Source of the DNA: Plazaster borealis
Taxonomy: Eukaryota; Echinodermata; Asteroidea; Forcipulatida; Labidiasteridae
DNA length: 64,000 nucleotides
Assembly: GCA_021014325.1 (NCBI GenBank)
Contig: CM037473.1
Coordinates: 23,922,822-23,986,821 of the forward strand
Direction of reading: 5' to 3'
Under the pieces are notes generated by a model. It ran no database searches, was not told where the DNA came from, and saw nothing but the letters and a program-made list of their open reading frames with translations. Position numbers and translations under genes: made by a program. Each line of letters starts with the position of its first letter. Positions within the stretch are counted from its first letter, which is position 1. This document shows, piece after piece, positions 59,353-64,000 of the stretch.

Positions 59353-59905
59353 CTGATAGGAATACTGTGTTGATCAATGTGAAGGGTGTATTAATTGCAG
59401 TGTTTGTAGCTGACAAGAACGTGTGTGGATTGATTTGTTGAATGTAACATCAAGTCGATGTTGAAGTGCCTCCTGCATGTTAGCTGATATGACCATGTAT
59501 TGATTGTTTTTGCGAATGTTTCACCAGCTCATTGAAAGGCCTCCTGCTTATTAGCTGTCAAGAACATGTGTGGATTGATTTGTTGAGTGTAACATCAACT
59601 TGATGTTGAAGAGACTAAATTCACATTTTAGCTGATAAAAATAGTGTGTTGATTGTTTTTGTGGATGGATCAGCAAAACTCATTGTTATAGGAGCTGACA
59701 AAACAAACAGATATTCTTTTGGTGAATGTACATGTATGTGACATCAATTCGCTGTTGAAATGCCTCCTGCATAGTGGCTTACAAGAACATGCAGAGATTG
59801 TTTTGATGAATGAAATATCAACTGTCTGTTAAAGTGCCTCATGCCTAATAGCTGTCAAGACCGTGCATGGATTGATTTATTGCATGTTACATCAACCTGC
59901 ACACT
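59353..59905 (+). repeat. Diverged tandem repeats directly after the EF-hand gene stop
   Basis: Six to seven units, roughly 75-110 bases, each with gctga(c/t)aagaac, gtgtggattgatttgttgaa, gtaacatcaa(c/g)t and gaagtgcctcctgca variants. They probably lie in the 3' UTR. Confidence 0.75.
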
Positions 59906-60344
59906 GGCTTATAAAAAAACAACTCAAAACTTACTCTTGTTGACAGAATTTTGTTAACTTGCTTTTGCGCAAGGTTACGGATTTGAGGATATAAATATGT
60001 TGTAACTTACTTGGAAAACTTCTGCACTCGCATTGCATTGACCTCGGGAAACATAATTCTGGTTTTCTGAATGATTTGAATGATTAGCGTAGTTGAGATT
60101 TTCTATTCATTAACCCTGACAGTTCAAAATCATCCAAAATCATCTTCAGGAAGTTCTGTGACATTGTAGGATATGATACTGTAGGGCTAAATACATGTAG
60201 TAAATAGCTGTCATACTAATCTTATCCAAGTGCAATTTTTGGGTGTTAACTTACCAAAGAATGGAACAGAGGATTCAGGAAGGTCACTCGAGACATATTG
60301 AGTCCCAATGTGAATCATCCCAAAAAAGCTTGATTTCTTGAGTA

Positions 60345-60545
60345 GCGTGTCATGGCCAAATGGTCTTGTGCACTTCACCCAAGTTCTGGTGGTTAAGTAA
60401 TTAGGGTGTGGGTTTGAATCGTGGTCATGACACTTGAGATTCTTGAGATTAAGATGCTTTACTAAAGTTGCTTCTCTTCAGCCAAATGGGTACCTTTAAG
60501 GGTGGAGGTTGATAAGAAGCCTTCGGAGCACCATGGCAACCCAGG
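60345..60545 (+). mobile_element. tRNA-derived SINE
   Basis: Contains gtgtgggtttgaatcgtggt (B-box), then tgacacttgagattcttgag, atgctttacta, ttgcttctcttca, aaatgggtacct, ggtggaggttgata and gaagccttcggagc. This order is typical of echinoderm tRNA-type SINEs. Confidence 0.72.
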
Positions 60546-61231
60546 GCTGTATATTTTTTCAGAAAGTCTCATTTTACTCTGCAACATTGATATATTTAAT
60601 GTGTTTCTGAGGAGATATCTGTATACTTTATGTGCAAATTGGCTCATATCAAACCTTCCAGATGCCAAAATATCTTTCAGTCATACAAACAAATTGAAAA
60701 AGGAGCAGTGGAATTGTATTTTCTAGAAGCAAAGAGTTGAAGTTAAACTACATTATCTCCTCATTTAATCCTATTACATAGAAAAGTGATATTTTGTATA
60801 CAGTATAAGACATCTTTCAGAAAGAGCAGTTTATATGATCTTGTTATGACAGTGAAATTATTGATTGACTTTGTATGTTTGAAGAACTGAATAGGTTTAC
60901 AACTTTTACAGAAGTGTGAATTAAATTTCTCCCCGTTGTTTGTTGGGGGGGGGGGCGGTAGGGAGAATTGGTGGTTTTTGGAAGTGGTTTTTTTTTATGG
61001 GGGGGGGAACAGTAGGGAGAATTTTTGGTTTCTGGGAAGAACCGGGATGAGTCAAAGGATAGTACCTCAACCCCGGTTCTCATCAGAACTAAAAACATCT
61101 ATTCAGCCCTGAAAAGAGATTTAATTTACCATGGTTATTACCCGTAATCCTACTCAGTTCTTACTTCCAAAAACATGTAGTTTCATATCTTTTTGTAAAT
61201 TTTACATGTGAGATGGAAAAAAGGGTTTATA

Positions 61232-61358
61232 AATAAATTTCAAATAGTTTGTTGTAAGTTTTTTGCACAAAAATGTTCAAAATTTAACTTATTTTAGGTT
61301 CACACAGATTGTATTTATCTTTGAGTATCAAACTTAGAGAACATGTTTTTTGAATAAA
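61232..61358 (+). promoter_or_regulatory. Candidate poly(A) signals
   Basis: AATAAA at 61232-61237 and 61353-61358, about 1.9-2.0 kb after the EF-hand gene stop. Assignment is positional only. Confidence 0.3.
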
Positions 61359-61550
61359 AGGTTAGAATCAATTCATGTAAAAAGTCTCATTTTTATATCA
61401 GTGTTTAAATTGTATTTATTAAAATTAATTTGTTGTTTTGTTTTTGGAGAGATATTATAAGTATCCTATAATGTAATTGTGGTCTCTAATACTTTTATTT
61501 GTTATAATACTCACAATGTGCCACACCTTTAAGTGTAGTTAACATGGTTA

Positions 61551-61800
61551 CTGGGCATGGGGCTGAGGGGGGGGGGAGGTTGCTGGGCTGAAGATAGTAA
61601 GTCAGCCAGTGGGCTGAGCTGGTTTGGGCTGAAGGGATGGGTAGGAGAGATGGATAAGTTGTCATCATGATGGGGGTGATGGCTGGCTGGACATGGGAGG
61701 TTACTGGGCAGTCAGTCAGAGTGGGTTGAATCAGTAGGGTTGAAGGCTTGGTTTGAGGGTAGGGTAGTCATCTTGCTGGGGTGATGTTGAGCTGGAAAAG
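61551..61800 (+). repeat. G-rich irregular repeat (GGGCTGA / GGCTGG)
   Basis: Repeated gggctga, gctggctgg, tactgggca and gggttgaa words. Simple-sequence-like; no open function. Confidence 0.6.
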
Positions 61801-62738
61801 TTCAGTATATTTTGTATTGAAGGTTTTGGGATATGTTTCTCGAATCAAAGGTGGAGTATGTTTCAAATTATATTTTTTGGCTTAATTTTTACAACTGTAT
61901 TTAAAGGTTAGCTACCTTTTGGACAAAGGAAATAATTTGCAAGTTAATGTTACTTTTCTCTACAACTGCACAATTGTTAAATTGAACACTGGCCTCTGTA
62001 GGCGCTTTTGTTTTGTTTTTTCAAAATTTATGGTGTTTTTTTTGGACAAAAGTAATTACAAAGAATTTTGCCCCCTATTTATAGGCTAAAATCATTCACT
62101 TTTTGTGCGCACTGAGATGATGTCTAATAGACTTTGAGTTAGTTTGTTAATCAAAGCTTTTTTAAAGATTAAAGAGGATGAATATTTTTAGCTGATTAAG
62201 TATGGTCACACTTGACTGTTTTATAAAATTGAATGCTGCCCTCTTGTGGCATAGTTTTGAAGAAAAAAAATTGCTTTTTGCTTATTTTTTTTTATTTTTA
62301 TTTTTTTTTGGCTATTGAAACTTCATAAATGAACATGCGCATACATGCCGCCCTCTAGAGATTTGCAATTTGTAACATACCAGTTTTAAATGTTTTATCA
62401 GGTTAAGTTTTTATCAGCCTTTCCATTTGGCAATACATAATATGACTTTTCGTTTCAATGCTGCCCTCTATATGCAAACTGGAGAAATTTGCAATTTTTT
62501 TCTTGTGATATAAAAACACCTACCTTTTCTCTCACAAAGTTATATTTTTTAGTCAAAAATTTAATAGTCAAGAGTTTCTTGTTATTTTTTTCCAGACCTA
62601 ACAAATTTTCGATCAAATATAAATTTAGTTTTTCACCCATCAGGCTGATTGTGCAATTTGTGCCCAGTTGCTTACAACGATTTTTCTTCTTCTTCTTTCT
62701 GTGTCAGTTTTAACTTCAAGACATGTCCTGCTGTTCCA

Positions 62739-63270
62739 CATTTTCTAACCCAAACCTTACCACAACCCTAAAGCTAACCCTAACCCAACCCTAACCCTAA
62801 CCCAACCCATCAGCAAAATTCCTTGGTCCACTACGGCCCTTTAGATTGGTGTAGGCCTAGGCCTTGTACTAGCCAGCCCAAAACCCTCATAAATAAATAT
62901 ATACAAAATAAATTGTACCTCAAGCGTTTTGGGTGCAACTTATTTTATGATAATTATGCCAGATCTTTTTAAAAATATTAATTCTTCCCGCTGTATCACA
63001 TTTTCTAACCCTAACACTAACACTAACCCTAAAGCTAACCTTGACACTAAAGCTAACCCTAACCCAGCCCCAACCCTGCCCAAAGCCACCAGCAACATTC
63101 CTTGGTCCACTCCGGCCCAATAAATTGGTGTAGGCCTAGGCCTTGTACTATCCAGCCCCAAACCCTCATAAATAAATATATAAAATATAAATTGTACCGG
63201 TACCTCATGCGTTTTTTGATGCAACTCATTTTCTGATCATTTATGCCAGATCTTTTTAAAATTATTAGTT
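62739..63270 (+). repeat. Tandem duplication of a 255-bp block with CCCTAA-like runs
   Basis: Copies at about 62739-62992 and 62997-63270. Each starts cattttctaaccc, has degenerate ccctaaccc runs, then ttccttggtccact, ttggtgtaggcctaggcctt, aaccctcataaataaatata and tgccagatctttttaaaa. Confidence 0.9.
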
Positions 63271-63379
63271 CTTAACCCTATTAATTTTAAGGGTACAGAC
63301 AGGCTTGAGATAAAAACAAAACATAACTGTCCTGGCCAAGAATGATGACTTTGTCCAGTGACAACGCCTCTGTGTTGTT

Positions 63380-63387
63380 ATGCAAAT
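63380..63387 (+). promoter_or_regulatory. Octamer ATGCAAAT
   Basis: Exact POU octamer 84 bases before the candidate start codon at 63471, followed by a cgcccattg segment. Promoter function is inferred from position. Confidence 0.3.
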
Positions 63388-63470
63388 TAGTTTCTGAAAG
63401 CCCGCCCATTGTATTCATCACAAGACACCTTGCGGCAGGCTGTGTGTACCGCGCATTATTGAAAGACAAA

Positions 63471-63563
63471 ATGGACGGCGTCAAAACGTCTCCGTGCTTT
63501 ACTCTCCAACAAATTCAAGTTTTTACCGACTGCCAAGGACACAGCGACCATAAAGGTGTGGAG
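63471..63563 (+). CDS. Candidate first coding exon of a gene running off the right edge
   Basis: ATG in a strong context (acaaaATGG) reads MDGVKTSPCFTLQQIQVFTD then CQGHSDHKGVE, ending in phase 0 at gtgagt. The same frame is open up to Met 63342, so the start is uncertain. The local sequence is less AT-rich than the flanks. No further exon occurs in the last 430 bases and the family is not recognised. Confidence 0.4.
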
Positions 63564-64000
63564 GTGAGTTTCTAGTTTGATTGTGATAATGTTGACCATG
63601 TTTTGAAGTATGTTTTACACGAAGAATGTGAAGAAACGTGGGGTCACGGTTTTCAGCACAAAATGCCAAATAGGCTAGCCCACACTCTTGTTTCACTCAG
63701 TTTCGGTTTCCAGCAGCATCTGCGTCATTCCTTTTCTTTGAACATTAATTAGTGTAATTAACATTCTTTCCAAATATGACCAAGTATCCCTAACCTGGAA
63801 TCTAATAATACAGTCCTTGGCCCTGTACAATTACAAGCCCAATGAAGAAACTTAGTGTGGTTATTATTATTTTGTTTAATTCCTTCAAGAATCTCTGCAA
63901 TGTCCAAAACCGCTAGGTTACAGAGTTCACTTTCACCACATTTTGAGTAGGGCCTACTGCCATTTGAAAAAATTGCTTCAAAAAGCTGTATTGTGAAACA

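Noticed and set aside
62750..62815. True telomere at the right end
   Set aside because: The CCCTAA runs are short, interrupted, duplicated with unique sequence, and followed by more DNA.

Overview
This is a stretch of animal nuclear genome. All recognised genes are on the + strand and are split by GT-AG introns, intergenic DNA is AT-rich, and short inverted-repeat transposons are abundant. The deuterostome-like gene content, plus repeats of a kind I recall from sea-star and sea-cucumber assemblies (for example the elements ending near 14900 and 17921, and a SINE near 60350-60545), suggest an echinoderm. A sea star is my best guess, and it is an inference from repeat style only. No operons, CRISPR arrays or phage are present.

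Layout. (1) 2135-11190 holds a complete 11-exon sodium/chloride-dependent monoamine transporter of the serotonin-transporter type, predicted 628 residues. Intron 9 carries a CCAAA-rich tandem tract, and a cluster of AAGGTTA/AAGGTCA motifs lies 1-1.3 kb upstream. (2) 11.6-31.1 kb is gene-poor. It contains several MITE families, a 50-bp triple tandem repeat, a roughly 0.5-kb triplication at 20.4-21.8 kb, and a few weak orphan exon candidates. (3) 31435-35733 holds eight exons of a secreted, furin-type matrix metalloproteinase: propeptide, cysteine switch, zinc catalytic domain and hemopexin domain. The signal-peptide exon was not located. Intron 3 contains the 3' end of an L2/CR1-like LINE. (4) 40022-40719 is a probable two-exon gene for an unrecognised 137-residue basic protein. 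(5) 42185-42526 is a small cysteine-rich reading frame of uncertain status. (6) 43418-59352 is an 11-exon gene for a 733-residue unrecognised protein with a basic RPKSA/RPRSA-like N-terminus, a nine-copy PP(P/L)REPT array, an acidic stretch and a C-terminal EF-hand. (7) 59.35-63.3 kb contains diverged tandem repeats just after that stop codon, a tRNA-derived SINE and a duplicated 255-bp block with CCCTAA-like runs. (8) 63471-63563 may be the first coding exon of another gene that runs off the right edge.

The genes are not evidently functionally linked; this looks like ordinary metazoan gene order. The most unusual signals are the two unrecognised genes, the MITE family that disperses a CRE palindrome together with an inverted CCAAT box (one copy lies just upstream of the first recognised metalloproteinase exon), and active-site substitutions in the transporter. 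Exon joins were checked by hand for splice dinucleotides and reading-frame phase. Homology statements rest on recognition of conserved motifs, not on a search.
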